Shown here in pieces: positions 36,604 through 45,268 of a stretch of DNA of 64,000 bases. Below the pieces are notes generated by a model, which was given only the letters and a program-made list of their open reading frames with translations, was not told the DNA's origin and made no database searches. The translations under genes were made by a program, and so were the position numbers. Source of the DNA: Kocuria salsicia (GTDB lineage Bacteria; Actinomycetota; Actinomycetes; Actinomycetales; Micrococcaceae); NCBI RefSeq assembly GCF_007681555.1, contig NZ_VELE01000011.1:1-64000 (forward strand), read 5' to 3'. Positions within the stretch are counted from its first letter, which is position 1. Each line of letters begins with the position of its first letter.

Positions 36604-38045
36604 GCGCCGGCCCCTCCCGCCGTGCGCTCCGAGGCACGGTGGAACCCGGCCACGGGCTGCCCCGTCCCACGGGGACCGGCTGACGGGGATGCGCCTGCCC
36701 GTCCCGGCCACGCTGAGGCGGGGGACGGAGCTCGCAGCGAGCGACGGAGCGAGTGCACCAGGCGTGCGGCGCGCGGGAGCAACCCCGCACCGCACGCACG
36801 TGAGTGCTCGCGCACCGTGTCCCGCAGGTGCTGGTCGTAGTGCACGGCGAGGTCTGCGTAGTCCGCGTTGTGACGCACCCACTCCCGCCCGGAGCCGTGG
36901 GTCAGCAGACGGGACCGGTCCGCCGCGAGCGCAAGCCACAGTGCCGCGATCTCCTTGGGGTCGGAGCCCACGATGTCTCCCTCCCCCGCCTCCGCGAGCA
37001 CGTGGGCGGCCTCTCCACGCACCACGGCCGTGATGTGGCGCCCCACGGCGAGCACCTCGTAGGTCTTGGAGGGGATGGTGTCCTCGAAGGACTTCCAGTC
37101 GTCGCGCAGACAGATCACGATCGAGTCGGTGGCCTGGTAGCGGGCGAAGACCAGCTCGCGGTACTCCGGCGGCAGGAACCGCACGTTCACACCGAGCTCA
37201 CGGGCGAGCTCTTTCAGCGCGGGCTTCTGGCTGCCCTGGCCCACGAGGGTGAGTTCCACCGCGTCCCCGGCGAGGTGGGCGGCACGTACCAGCCGGTCCA
37301 GGGACTGGGACTCCCCGTGGTTGCCCAGGTAGAGCACGCGCAGCACGTCCCGCTCGACCGGTGGTGGGGGAAGCTGCGGGGTGCGCTCCAGCAGGATCCC
37401 GTTGCGCACCGTGACCACGTTGCGCACACCGCGCTCGCGCAATGTCCGGGCGAAGCCCTGGGTCACCGTGACCACGAGGTCGGCCCTGTTCTGCACCGAG
37501 ACCACCGCCCTGTTCACGAGCGAGCGCGATCCCCCGCGGACCACGGAGGCGTCCTCGGCCAGGTTCGGCCACGCATCGCGCATCTCCACCACGAGGGGGA
37601 CGCCCTTGACCCGCGCCACCACGAGGGCGGAGGCGAGCAGCGGCAATGACGGGGCCGTCACCACCACCACGTCCTGCCGCCCCGTGAGGCACCCCCGCAC
37701 CGCCGAGGCCGCCGCGCTCACGAGCTGGTCCAGCAGCTTGCCCGTCCGGTGGTCACCCACGAACAGGAACGGAACACGGTGGATCTGCTCCCCCAGGAAT
37801 CCGGTCTGACGCCGCCACGCACGGCCCCGCGTGGTCTCGGAGTAGTCCGGACCCGGACCGTAGTGGGCCACCGGGCACACCACGGACACACTCCAGGCGC
37901 GCTCGCGCAGATGGCTCACCAGGGAGTACCACCGGCGCTGCGGCGGTGAGTGCTCGGGCCAGTACGAGCTGGCGAGCAGCAGCAGTCGAAGGGGCGGCTG
38001 GGAACTTGCGGCCTCGGTGCCTGTGGGGGGTGAGGTGGGGGTCAT
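36600..38045 (-). CDS. GT4-family glycosyltransferase (WbuB-like)
   Basis: Predicted 481 aa, first gene of the exporter operon. N-terminal LLLLASSYWPEHSPPQRRWYS, VVEMRDAWPNL, VTVRNGIL, YLGNHGESQSLDRLV and IPSKTYEVLAVG blocks match WbuB/CapM-type GT4 enzymes with two Rossmann-like halves. The C-terminal ~60 residues are Ala/Pro/Arg-rich and low in complexity. No membrane segment. It probably adds an early sugar to the lipid-linked intermediate. Confidence 0.85.
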   Translation of the reverse strand: MTPTSPPTGTEAASSQPPLRLLLLASSYWPEHSPPQRRWYSLVSHLRERAWSVSVVCPVAHYGPGPDYSETTRGRAWRRQTGFLGEQIHRVPFLFVGDHRTGKLLDQLVSAAASAVRGCLTGRQDVVVVTAPSLPLLASALVVARVKGVPLVVEMRDAWPNLAEDASVVRGGSRSLVNRAVVSVQNRADLVVTVTQGFARTLRERGVRNVVTVRNGILLERTPQLPPPPVERDVLRVLYLGNHGESQSLDRLVRAAHLAGDAVELTLVGQGSQKPALKELARELGVNVRFLPPEYRELVFARYQATDSIVICLRDDWKSFEDTIPSKTYEVLAVGRHITAVVRGEAAHVLAEAGEGDIVGSDPKEIAALWLALAADRSRLLTHGSGREWVRHNADYADLAVHYDQHLRDTVREHSRACGAGLLPRAARLVHSLRRSLRAPSPASAWPGRAGASPSAGPRGTGQPVAGFHRASERTAGGAGA

Positions 38046-38201
38046 GTCTCTCTCGCGTCACGGTCACGAGCCGGCGGGGAGGGGAAGGAGCTGCCGGGCG
38101 GTGGGGGAAAGTGCCGGTGTGACGGCCTCGTGGGGAGGGCGGGGCCGTCGGCAGGGGTCTGCGTTGCGGGGACGGACAGCGCCGGGTCCCGCACCTGCAA
38201 C

Positions 38202-38233
38202 GGCGCCCGGGCGGAACGTCCCGCCCGGGCGCC
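38202..38233 (-). terminator. GC-rich hairpin after the LCP gene
   Basis: A perfect 13-bp stem (38202-38214 with 38221-38233) and 6-nt loop begin 6 nt after the LCP stop. There is no T-run, so it may terminate with Rho help or only stabilise the mRNA end. Confidence 0.6.
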
Positions 38234-38238
38234 GGAGG

Positions 38239-39270
38239 TCACTGGCCCTGCTGGTCCAGCGACTGAACGTAGCTGTCCAGGGTGCCGTTCGAGATGGCCT
38301 TGCCGATCGCCTTCATGGCGTCCTCGTCGGCGACGATGATCGACTGGCCGTCCGCGGATGTTCCCACGCCCTTGTTGGGCACGGTGAACATGTGGATGTC
38401 GCTGCTACTCAGACCCACCAGTTGGGGCGCGCGCTGGGCGATCCACGTGGAGGTCAACCCGTCGCTCACGGTCAGGTACGGGGAGATCTGCTTGACCACC
38501 TCGTTGAGCTTCACGGGGTTGGAGACGGTGCCCGTGCTCAGCAGCTTGTTCATCATGGCCTGCAGGTAGGCCCGCTGGTTGCGCACGCGCTGGTAGTCGC
38601 CGTCGGAGAACGCGTAGCGCTCCCGCACGAACGCAAGCGCCTGCTCGCCGTTCATCTCCTGGGGGCCGGCCTCGAAGTGCTGCCCGCCCTGGGCGGTGAA
38701 CGTCTCGGGCACGTTGACAGTCACCCCGCCGAGGGCGTCGGTGAGGCCCTCAAACCCGGCGAAGTCCACCATGGCCACCTCGTCGATGCGGGTGTCGAAG
38801 TTCTCCTCCAGTGTCTGGACCATCAGGGGCATCCCGCCCTGGTCCAGTGCCGCGTTGATCTTGGACTCGCCCACGCCGGGGATGTCCACCCACGTGTCGC
38901 GCATGATGGACATGACGTACATCTGCCCGCCGTCCTCCGGGATGTGCAGCAGCATGATCGAGTCCGCCCGGGAGCCGGTGACGTCCTTGTCCACGCCCTC
39001 GGGGCGCTTGTCCGAGCCGAGCAGCAGCACGGTGGTTCCGTTGTCCTCCGCGGAGCCCTTGGCGGGTCGGGAGGACTCGTCCGGGAACGCGTTGTCCAGG
39101 CTGGCCGCCCCGTTGTCGAAGTTGCGGCCCAGGTTCCACATGAACAGGCCCGCGGCCACGGCCAGGACCACCACCAGGGACAGCAGGACCAGGATGATGT
39201 TGCGCCCGGTGTGCTTCTTCCTCACCGGGCGGGGCTCGTGGGCGTCTGACTCGTACTGGGGCTGGGACAC
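38239..39270 (-). CDS. LytR-CpsA-Psr (LCP) family glycopolymer ligase
   Basis: Predicted 343 aa; GTG 39270 with GGAGAG 5 nt upstream. Short cytoplasmic N-terminus, one membrane anchor (residues about 24-46), then the extracellular LCP domain: LLLGSDKRPEG, GSRADSIMLLHI, SIMRDTWVDIPGVGESKINAA, GGVTVNVPE, ALAFVRERYAFSDGDYQRVRNQR. The conserved Arg/Asp residues that bind the pyrophosphate lipid are present. LCP enzymes attach teichoic, teichuronic or capsular polymers to peptidoglycan, fitting its place directly upstream of the export and synthesis genes. Confidence 0.93.
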   Translation of the reverse strand: MSQPQYESDAHEPRPVRKKHTGRNIILVLLSLVVVLAVAAGLFMWNLGRNFDNGAASLDNAFPDESSRPAKGSAEDNGTTVLLLGSDKRPEGVDKDVTGSRADSIMLLHIPEDGGQMYVMSIMRDTWVDIPGVGESKINAALDQGGMPLMVQTLEENFDTRIDEVAMVDFAGFEGLTDALGGVTVNVPETFTAQGGQHFEAGPQEMNGEQALAFVRERYAFSDGDYQRVRNQRAYLQAMMNKLLSTGTVSNPVKLNEVVKQISPYLTVSDGLTSTWIAQRAPQLVGLSSSDIHMFTVPNKGVGTSADGQSIIVADEDAMKAIGKAISNGTLDSYVQSLDQQGQ

Positions 39271-39394
39271 GTGGCTCTCCGGGGCTGGGGGGTCATCATC
39301 ACGCGACGCTCACCCGATCCCTGGCTTCGGGATGCGGGCGGCATTCCGAGGCCAGGTGGAGCGGACGCAGTGGTGATTGCGTTTGCACATACTA

Positions 39395-40459
39395 TTACGG
39401 CACCCGGTGAATCCACTCCTCGGTGCCGAACTTGTGCTCGATCAACTCCCTGGCCGCGGCGAGCTCGCTGTCTGAGACCTTACCAATCCTCGCCGCGTAG
39501 CGATCGGTGAAGGTGCGCGAGAGAGCGGCGATCACGTCCTCGCGCGCCATGCCCGTCTGACGGCGCAGCGGGTCCACACGCTTCTTCGCGGAGCGGATGC
39601 CCTTGTCGGAGAGCTTCTCCTTGCCCACGCGCAGCACGTCCGTCATCTTCTCGGCGTCGATGTCGTAGCTCATGGTCACGTGGTGGACCATCCCTCCGTT
39701 GGCGAAGCGCTTCTGGGCCGCCCCGCCGATCTTGCCCTGCGGGGTGGCGATGTCGTTCAGGGGCACGTAGAACGCCTCCACCCCCATGTCCTTGAAAGCC
39801 TGCATCACCCACGCGTCCAGGAACGGGTAGGAGTCAGCGAAGCTCAGCCCATCCACCAGGGTCTGCGGGAGGTAGAGGGAGTAGGTGATGCAGTTGCCGG
39901 CCTCCATGAACATGGCCCCGCCGCCGGAGACCCTGCGCACCACCTGCACTCCGTGGCGTTTCGCGGCCTCCGGGTCCACCTCGTTGGCCACCGACTGGAA
40001 CGAGCCGATCACCACGGCCGGCTCGTCCCAGTCCCAGAATCGCAGCGTGGGGTTGCGCCGCCCCGCACCCACCTCGCGGGCGAGCACCTCGTCCAGTGCC
40101 AGGTTCTCCAGGGTGGGGCGCACCAGCGCGGGGATCACCTCCCACTCGTGGTCCGTCCAGCTCGTGGCCCGTGCCAGCGCACGCCGCACGGCAATCACCA
40201 CCGCGCGGGCGTCGAAGCCGAACAGCACCGCAGACGGCGGCAGCCCCGCTTCGATGCGCTGCACCATATCCTGGGGCGCGGTGTCCTCCGGCAGACCGGT
40301 CAGCGCGGCATTGATGTCCGCGAGGGCCTCGTCCGGTTCCAGGAAGAAGTCCCCGTTGATGGACACCCGTGCGAGGCGCCCGTCCTGGACCTCGAAGTCC
40401 GCGACCACCAGCTTCCCGCCGGGGACCTTGTACTCTCCGTGGGCGTGCGACGTGTTCAT
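39395..40459 (-). CDS. lplA: lipoate-protein ligase A with N-terminal accessory domain
   Basis: Predicted 354 aa. The ATG directly abuts the upstream stop (TGAATG). Residues about 10-85 look like the lipoyl-ligase accessory domain (YKVPGGKLVVADFEVQDG, ISGDFF-like NGDFFLEPDEAL), which in E. coli LplA is C-terminal. Residues about 115-340 hold the catalytic core: RRVSGGGAMFMEAGN and the lysine block PQGKIGGAAQKR. The enzyme activates lipoate with ATP and attaches it to E2 and GcvH proteins. The domain order is swapped relative to E. coli; split or swapped forms are known in archaea and some actinobacteria. Transcription with a surface glycosidase gene is functionally odd. Confidence 0.88.
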   Translation of the reverse strand: MNTSHAHGEYKVPGGKLVVADFEVQDGRLARVSINGDFFLEPDEALADINAALTGLPEDTAPQDMVQRIEAGLPPSAVLFGFDARAVVIAVRRALARATSWTDHEWEVIPALVRPTLENLALDEVLAREVGAGRRNPTLRFWDWDEPAVVIGSFQSVANEVDPEAAKRHGVQVVRRVSGGGAMFMEAGNCITYSLYLPQTLVDGLSFADSYPFLDAWVMQAFKDMGVEAFYVPLNDIATPQGKIGGAAQKRFANGGMVHHVTMSYDIDAEKMTDVLRVGKEKLSDKGIRSAKKRVDPLRRQTGMAREDVIAALSRTFTDRYAARIGKVSDSELAAARELIEHKFGTEEWIHRVP

Positions 40460-42418
40460 TCACTGTCCTCCGTTGCGTGTTGAGGTTCTTGAGCCGCTGG
40501 GGTGCATCGTGCCAGACGGCGTACCGGTCGGCTCGGAGGGAACCCCGGTGCCGCTCGGTCCGGTCGATCGGTCGGATGGCGTAATGGTCAGAACGGAAGT
40601 CGTTCCCGCAGGGAGGGCGAGCGAGAACGTGCGTTCGCCGGCGTCGACTCCCGCCACGGCAGGTCTGCTAGCCGCGGGGGCGATGGGCAGACCGTAGCCG
40701 TCCACGGCGACCGAGCCCGATGCCACGGGGCGCACGGCTTCTTCGACGCTGAGCCCGATGGCGGGGTCCGCAGGATAGTCTGCGCCGTGTGACGTGCTTG
40801 CAGGGCTGGCGGTCGCGCCGGTGGACTGCCCCGCGTGGTCAAGGACGGTGTCCACGGGGTACTCGCTCGTCCACTCGGCGGCGCTCAGCTGGGCCTCCGT
40901 GACCCTCGCGACCCCGTCGGGCATGGTCACGGTGGTGGTCCGGGTGCCGGCTGTGCCGGGATCGCGGAAGTCGGAGAGGACGAGGGTCGTGGAACCGTCG
41001 TCGTGCTCCACCGCGTACCCGGTCAGGTCCGAAGTTCCCGTTGTGGCCGGATGCACCCTTCCGCTCGGAATGCTTGCGACGAGGGCCAGGGCCAGACCGT
41101 TGGCTCGAAGCGCGAAGCGTTCTCCTGGGTGGTCGATTGTTCCGTTGGCGCACAAGGGGGACATCGGCGCGCCTCCGTGGCACGGAGCGAGCGATGAATG
41201 GACGGCGATCCTCTCCGCTCCCCGGGACAGTGCCCGCACCGAGTACTCGGCTTGGTAGACCGCACTTGCCAGAGTCTCCGTGATCGCGTTGCTGCCCGCG
41301 CACGCGGAGGCGGAGGTCTCCGTGATCCACAGCGGGGCGTCGTGGGACGTGGCGTCGACAGCGGCCCGCTGGACGAAAGAGTCCACGCGTTCCCGCGTGA
41401 CGGAGCCCACCGCGTTGGCCACGGTGGGTCTCTGCTGCACGTTGTCCGTCCCGCACTCGGACAACGGGTACTGGTGCACCGCGAGGGCGAGCGGATTTGC
41501 GGTGCGCGATGCCGCCGCCGCGTCCCACCAGTCGGCTGAATACGCGCCTGGTGCCACGATTCGCAGACCTGGCACGCGCTCGTGGATGGCCGTCGAGTAG
41601 GCCGTGAGCTGGCGCGTGTACTGCAGGGTGTTCCACCCCGGTCCCTTGACGCTCAACCCGGGGGCGTCTTCATTGTGGAACCCGTTGGGTTCGTTGCCCA
41701 CCATCACACCGATGAGCTGGTCCCCGAAGGCCTCGTGCGCGTGCTCGGCGAAGTCCGCGGCGCGGTCGGGGTCGTCGTGCGCGAGGTCCACGCTCACGAT
41801 GACCGAAGCACCCGTAGCGTCGGCAAATCCGGCGACCCGTTGCAGGTCGGACGGCGTCACCCGGGTGATCCTCTCCCCCTCAGTGACTTTCCAGTCGGTG
41901 GGGGCAGGTTCGTCGTCAGAGGTGAAGAACATTCTGCGGTCGGTGGAGTTGCCACCGAACCGAAGCGTAGGTCCGTTCAGCGCGCGAAAGATCGACACGA
42001 GGTCGTCGGAATCGCTGCCCAGGCGCTGGTCGGCCAGGTCGGTGGACTCGAAGGACAACCCCACGGCACCCTGCTGGTACTCACTGGCGTCGGACGGGGT
42101 TGTTGGCACCCGAACCGATGCGCTGGTGTCACCACGGGTGGGGGCGCTCGCCGGGTAGGCCTCGGGAGCATTTCTTGCCGCCACGACGTCCGCAGGGTCC
42201 ACGTCGTGCAACGGGGCGTTGCGGGCCACCCCGCTCAAAGGCCCAGTCGGTGCTGGTTCCGGCTGCGCGGCGCATGCGCTCATCAGCAGGATTCCCACGC
42301 CCGAGAGCGCAAGGACGACGGAACGCGGCCTGCATCGAGATGAGTGACGCCTCCAGGAGGAACCCCTCAGTGGGAGCACACCACTTTCTGGGCTGACAGG
42401 GCAGGGGATTGTGGGCAC
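40460..42418 (-). CDS. GH79-like secreted glycoside hydrolase lipoprotein
   Basis: Predicted 652 aa from GTG 42418 (AGGGTGG just upstream). Arg-rich N-terminus, hydrophobic core and lipobox LLMSAC near residue 48 predict a lipoprotein. Residues about 100-430 resemble a clan-A (beta/alpha)8 barrel of GH79 type (heparanase/beta-glucuronidase-like): [12 protein letters not shown], the acid/base motif VGNEPNGF near residue 240 and a candidate nucleophile in WITETSAS near residue 370. A beta-sandwich follows ([16 protein letters not shown]). It could trim uronic-acid glycans of its own or other cell walls. Family assignment comes from motifs, not alignment. Confidence 0.7.
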   Translation of the reverse strand: MPTIPCPVSPESGVLPLRGSSWRRHSSRCRPRSVVLALSGVGILLMSACAAQPEPAPTGPLSGVARNAPLHDVDPADVVAARNAPEAYPASAPTRGDTSASVRVPTTPSDASEYQQGAVGLSFESTDLADQRLGSDSDDLVSIFRALNGPTLRFGGNSTDRRMFFTSDDEPAPTDWKVTEGERITRVTPSDLQRVAGFADATGASVIVSVDLAHDDPDRAADFAEHAHEAFGDQLIGVMVGNEPNGFHNEDAPGLSVKGPGWNTLQYTRQLTAYSTAIHERVPGLRIVAPGAYSADWWDAAAASRTANPLALAVHQYPLSECGTDNVQQRPTVANAVGSVTRERVDSFVQRAAVDATSHDAPLWITETSASACAGSNAITETLASAVYQAEYSVRALSRGAERIAVHSSLAPCHGGAPMSPLCANGTIDHPGERFALRANGLALALVASIPSGRVHPATTGTSDLTGYAVEHDDGSTTLVLSDFRDPGTAGTRTTTVTMPDGVARVTEAQLSAAEWTSEYPVDTVLDHAGQSTGATASPASTSHGADYPADPAIGLSVEEAVRPVASGSVAVDGYGLPIAPAASRPAVAGVDAGERTFSLALPAGTTSVLTITPSDRSTGPSGTGVPSEPTGTPSGTMHPSGSRTSTRNGGQ

Positions 42419-42526
42419 CGGTCCACCCTACCGGCGGGTCCGAGTCCCCGGTCGACCGCTCGCCCGCGCGGGCGTATGCTGGTGCCTTGGTGCCCGCTTC
42501 CGAGCGCACCGCATCCGAGCAACGCC

Positions 42527-42548
42527 GTGCCTGGCAAAATCCAGGCAC
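42527..42548 (+). promoter_or_regulatory. leader hairpin before rpmE2
   Basis: A perfect 8-bp stem (GTGCCTGG/CCAGGCAC) with a 6-nt CAAAAT loop ends 18 nt before the L31 start. A TATGCT -10-like hexamer lies near 42475. It could be an mRNA-stabilising or autoregulatory leader; no Zur-type palindrome is visible. Confidence 0.4.
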
Positions 42549-42566
42549 CTACAGAAGGTTGACACC

Positions 42567-42827
42567 ATGAAGGCTGACATCCACCCGGACTACCACCCGG
42601 TCCTCTTCCGCGACCTCGCCTCCGGCAAGGTCGTGCTGACTCGTTCCACCGCCACCTCCTCCAAGACGGAGACGTGGGAGGACGGCAACGAGTACCCGAT
42701 CATCGAGGTCGAGATCTCCTCCGAGTCCCACCCGTTCTACACGGGCAAGCAGCGGATCATGGACTCCGCCGGTCGCGTGGAGCGCTTCAACCAGCGCTTC
42801 GCGAACTTCGGGAAGTCCTCCAAGTAA
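42567..42827 (+). CDS. rpmE2: 50S ribosomal protein L31 type B
   Basis: Predicted 86 aa. [26 protein letters not shown] and [11 protein letters not shown] are diagnostic of the type-B paralogue. It lacks the CxxC zinc ligands of type A, so it is the zinc-independent form, usually expressed when zinc is scarce. AAGG lies 8 nt before the ATG. Monocistronic, with its own terminator downstream. Confidence 0.97.
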   Translation: MKADIHPDYHPVLFRDLASGKVVLTRSTATSSKTETWEDGNEYPIIEVEISSESHPFYTGKQRIMDSAGRVERFNQRFANFGKSSK

Positions 42828-42847
42828 GTCGGACTCGCTCCCTCCGG

Positions 42848-42880
42848 ACGCCCGGCCCACCTCACGGTGGTGCCGGGCGT
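42848..42880 (+). terminator. terminator after rpmE2
   Basis: Stem ACGCCCGGC (42848-42856) pairs with GCCGGGCGT (42872-42880), with an inner CCACC/GGTGG extension. It lies 21 nt past the stop. No long T-run follows. Confidence 0.7.
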
Positions 42881-43117
42881 GCGTCATTCCAGGACACAGC
42901 GGGTCCCGGTTGCTTCGGGTCGGCGAACGCGCACGACCCCAACCGCCTGGGCGCGGGCGGCGTGGCCGCCCCCGGGTCGCGGACACGTCACGACACCTTC
43001 GGCGTGTCCGTCACCAAACTGTGATCTTTTGCATAGGATTGTGCACGGCTCAATCCCCCTCAGGCCCCGACGGTCCCCCCTTCCCTGCGTCGCGGCCAGC
43101 GAAAGGTCTCCCCACCG

Positions 43118-45166
43118 ATGAAGACACCCTTCTCCCGCCGCTGCACCATGCCTGCAGCGCGCTACAGCTCCCGCCGTGCCGGTCTCGCTGACGGCTCCTC
43201 CCGTGGTGACCACGACGCCGCGGCGTCGTGGTCCTCCCTGACGGGCGTGCTGCGCCGGTCCGTGCTGCCGATCGCGGTGACCGCTGCCCTGGCGTTCTCC
43301 GCGCAGCCCGCCGTGGCGGCTCCCGAGAGCGGCCCGGACTCTCCCGCGAGCACCGTGCCGAACGACCCGCCCACCGAGTCCGACCGCGTGATCGTGAAGT
43401 TCCACGATCCCGCGGCCGCGGAGACCACCAAGGAAAAGGTGGTCGAAGAGGCCGCTGAGAACGCGCTGAGCGAGGCGAAGGCACCGGAGGTCAGCGAGAA
43501 GGTGAAGACCACCGCCGCACAGGCCGATGTGCTCGAGCTGGACCGCGAGCTGGACGAGACCGAGCAGAAGAAGCTCGTGGCCGAGATCCAGGCGGACCCG
43601 GCCGTGGAGTATGCGGAGGCGGACCGCCTCGCCTCCTCCTCCTGGATGCCCAACGACGTCTACACGGCCTACCAGTGGACCCTGCTGCCGGCCCAGGGCG
43701 GCGTGAACTTCCCCGGTGCGTGGGACGTCTCCCGCGGCAACGGCCAGACCATCGCGGTGCTGGACACCGGAATCACCTCGCACCCGGAGCTCAACTCGAA
43801 GGTGCTGCCGGGCCGTGACTTCATCAACGACACCGCACTCTCCCGCGACGGCGACCGGCGGGACGGCAACCCGCAGGACCAGGGCGACTGGAGCGCGGCC
43901 GGAGAGTGCTCCGCCGCGGCCCGGCCCTCGTCCTGGCACGGCACGCACGTGGCCGGTCTCGCCGCGGGCGTGACCAACAACGGGGCAGGTATCTCGGGGG
44001 CGGCCCCCGGCGCCAAGATCCTGCCGGTGCGTGTACTCGGCAAGTGCACCAACGGCTGGGTCTCGGACATCGCGGACGCCGTCACCTGGTCCGCCGGTGC
44101 CGCCGTGGCGGATCAGCCCGCGAACAAGAACCCCGCCTCCGTGATCAACATGTCCCTGAACTACCCGGGCGAGTGCGGCACCACCATGCAGAACGCGATC
44201 AACACCGCGGTGAACCGCCGCGTCCCCGTGGTGGTGGCCGCGGGCAACCGCGCCGTCAACGCGGGCGGCACCGCGCCGGCGAACTGCACGAACACCATCG
44301 TGGTCGGGGCCTCGGACAACGCCGGAAACACCGCGGGCTACTCGAACACCGGTGCCGTGGTGGACGTCCTCGCCCCGGGCGGCACCGCCCAGTTCCCCAT
44401 GCTCTCAACCGTCAACGGCGGCACCACCACACCCGGCGCCGCCACCTACGGCAACCTCTACGGCACCTCGATGGCCACCCCGCTGGTCTCCGGCACCGTG
44501 GCCATGATGAAGCAGCGTGACCCAGCCATCACCGCGGCACGCGTGGAGCAGATCCTGAAGTCCACCGCGAGCGGACGGCTCGGGTCGCTGAACCTCAACC
44601 CCTCGGCCGCGGTGCGTGCCGTGGCTCCCACCGGTCAGGCCCTGGCCTCCTACACGGTCTCGGGCGGGATCGGCACCACGTGGCGCGCCACCGGGGGCGC
44701 GGCCAAGTGGGGCAACCCCGTGATGAACGAGGCCAACGCCTCGAACGGCGGGCGATACCAGGAGTTCGTGAAGAACGGGCGGAAGGTGACCATCTACTGG
44801 TCCAGCGCCACGGGCGCGAACGTCGTGGAGAACTCCACGGTGATCGGCAAGAAGTTCATCGCGGCCGGTCGTGAGCGCGGCTACGGTTTCCCGTCCTCCG
44901 GCGAGGCTCGTGTGAACGGCGGTTCCTACCAGATGTACCGCAAGGGCAGTTCGGTGACCAAGACCCTGTGGAGCGCCCGCTCCGGTGCCCACGCGGTGAA
45001 GGAGACCGGGGGGATCGGCGGCGCCTGGAAGCGGGCCGGACTCGAGCGCGGCTGGGGCTGGCCCACCACGGACGAGTACACGAGCAACGGCGAGGTGCGC
45101 CAGCAGTTCTCCAACGGCGTCACCGCCCACTGGACCGCCAAGCGCGGGGTGTGGACCACGCGCTGA
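43118..45166 (+). CDS. secreted S8 (subtilisin-family) serine protease with LGFP repeats
   Basis: Predicted 682 aa. A long n-region, hydrophobic core and AVAAP cleavage site form the signal (residues about 1-68). Residues about 80-170 are an I9-like propeptide (DRVIVKFHDP, EYAEADRLA). The catalytic domain (about 190-500) shows the Asp motif AVLDTGITSHPEL (about 216), His motif SSWHGTHVAG (about 275) and Ser motif YGTSMATPLVSG (about 450). The last ~165 residues are LGFP-type repeats (GRERGYGFPSSG, GLERGWGWPTTDE) like those in the 684-3290 protein, probably anchoring the protease to the wall. GAAAGG precedes the ATG. Confidence 0.93.
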   Translation: MKTPFSRRCTMPAARYSSRRAGLADGSSRGDHDAAASWSSLTGVLRRSVLPIAVTAALAFSAQPAVAAPESGPDSPASTVPNDPPTESDRVIVKFHDPAAAETTKEKVVEEAAENALSEAKAPEVSEKVKTTAAQADVLELDRELDETEQKKLVAEIQADPAVEYAEADRLASSSWMPNDVYTAYQWTLLPAQGGVNFPGAWDVSRGNGQTIAVLDTGITSHPELNSKVLPGRDFINDTALSRDGDRRDGNPQDQGDWSAAGECSAAARPSSWHGTHVAGLAAGVTNNGAGISGAAPGAKILPVRVLGKCTNGWVSDIADAVTWSAGAAVADQPANKNPASVINMSLNYPGECGTTMQNAINTAVNRRVPVVVAAGNRAVNAGGTAPANCTNTIVVGASDNAGNTAGYSNTGAVVDVLAPGGTAQFPMLSTVNGGTTTPGAATYGNLYGTSMATPLVSGTVAMMKQRDPAITAARVEQILKSTASGRLGSLNLNPSAAVRAVAPTGQALASYTVSGGIGTTWRATGGAAKWGNPVMNEANASNGGRYQEFVKNGRKVTIYWSSATGANVVENSTVIGKKFIAAGRERGYGFPSSGEARVNGGSYQMYRKGSSVTKTLWSARSGAHAVKETGGIGGAWKRAGLERGWGWPTTDEYTSNGEVRQQFSNGVTAHWTAKRGVWTTR

Positions 45167-45183
45167 GCTCCCCCACTCGCACG

Positions 45184-45226
45184 ACGACGGCGGGCGGTCC
45201 CCTTTCCGGGGACCGCCCGCCGTCGT
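45184..45226 (+). terminator. strong terminator after the S8 protease gene
   Basis: A perfect 19-bp inverted repeat (45184-45202 with 45208-45226) with a 5-nt loop starts 17 nt after the stop. The convergent pseudogene ends at 45269, so it may act on both strands. Confidence 0.85.
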
Positions 45227-45268
45227 GTGCGGGGGAAGATCTCGTGCGTCTGGATCAGCGGCCCCGGC

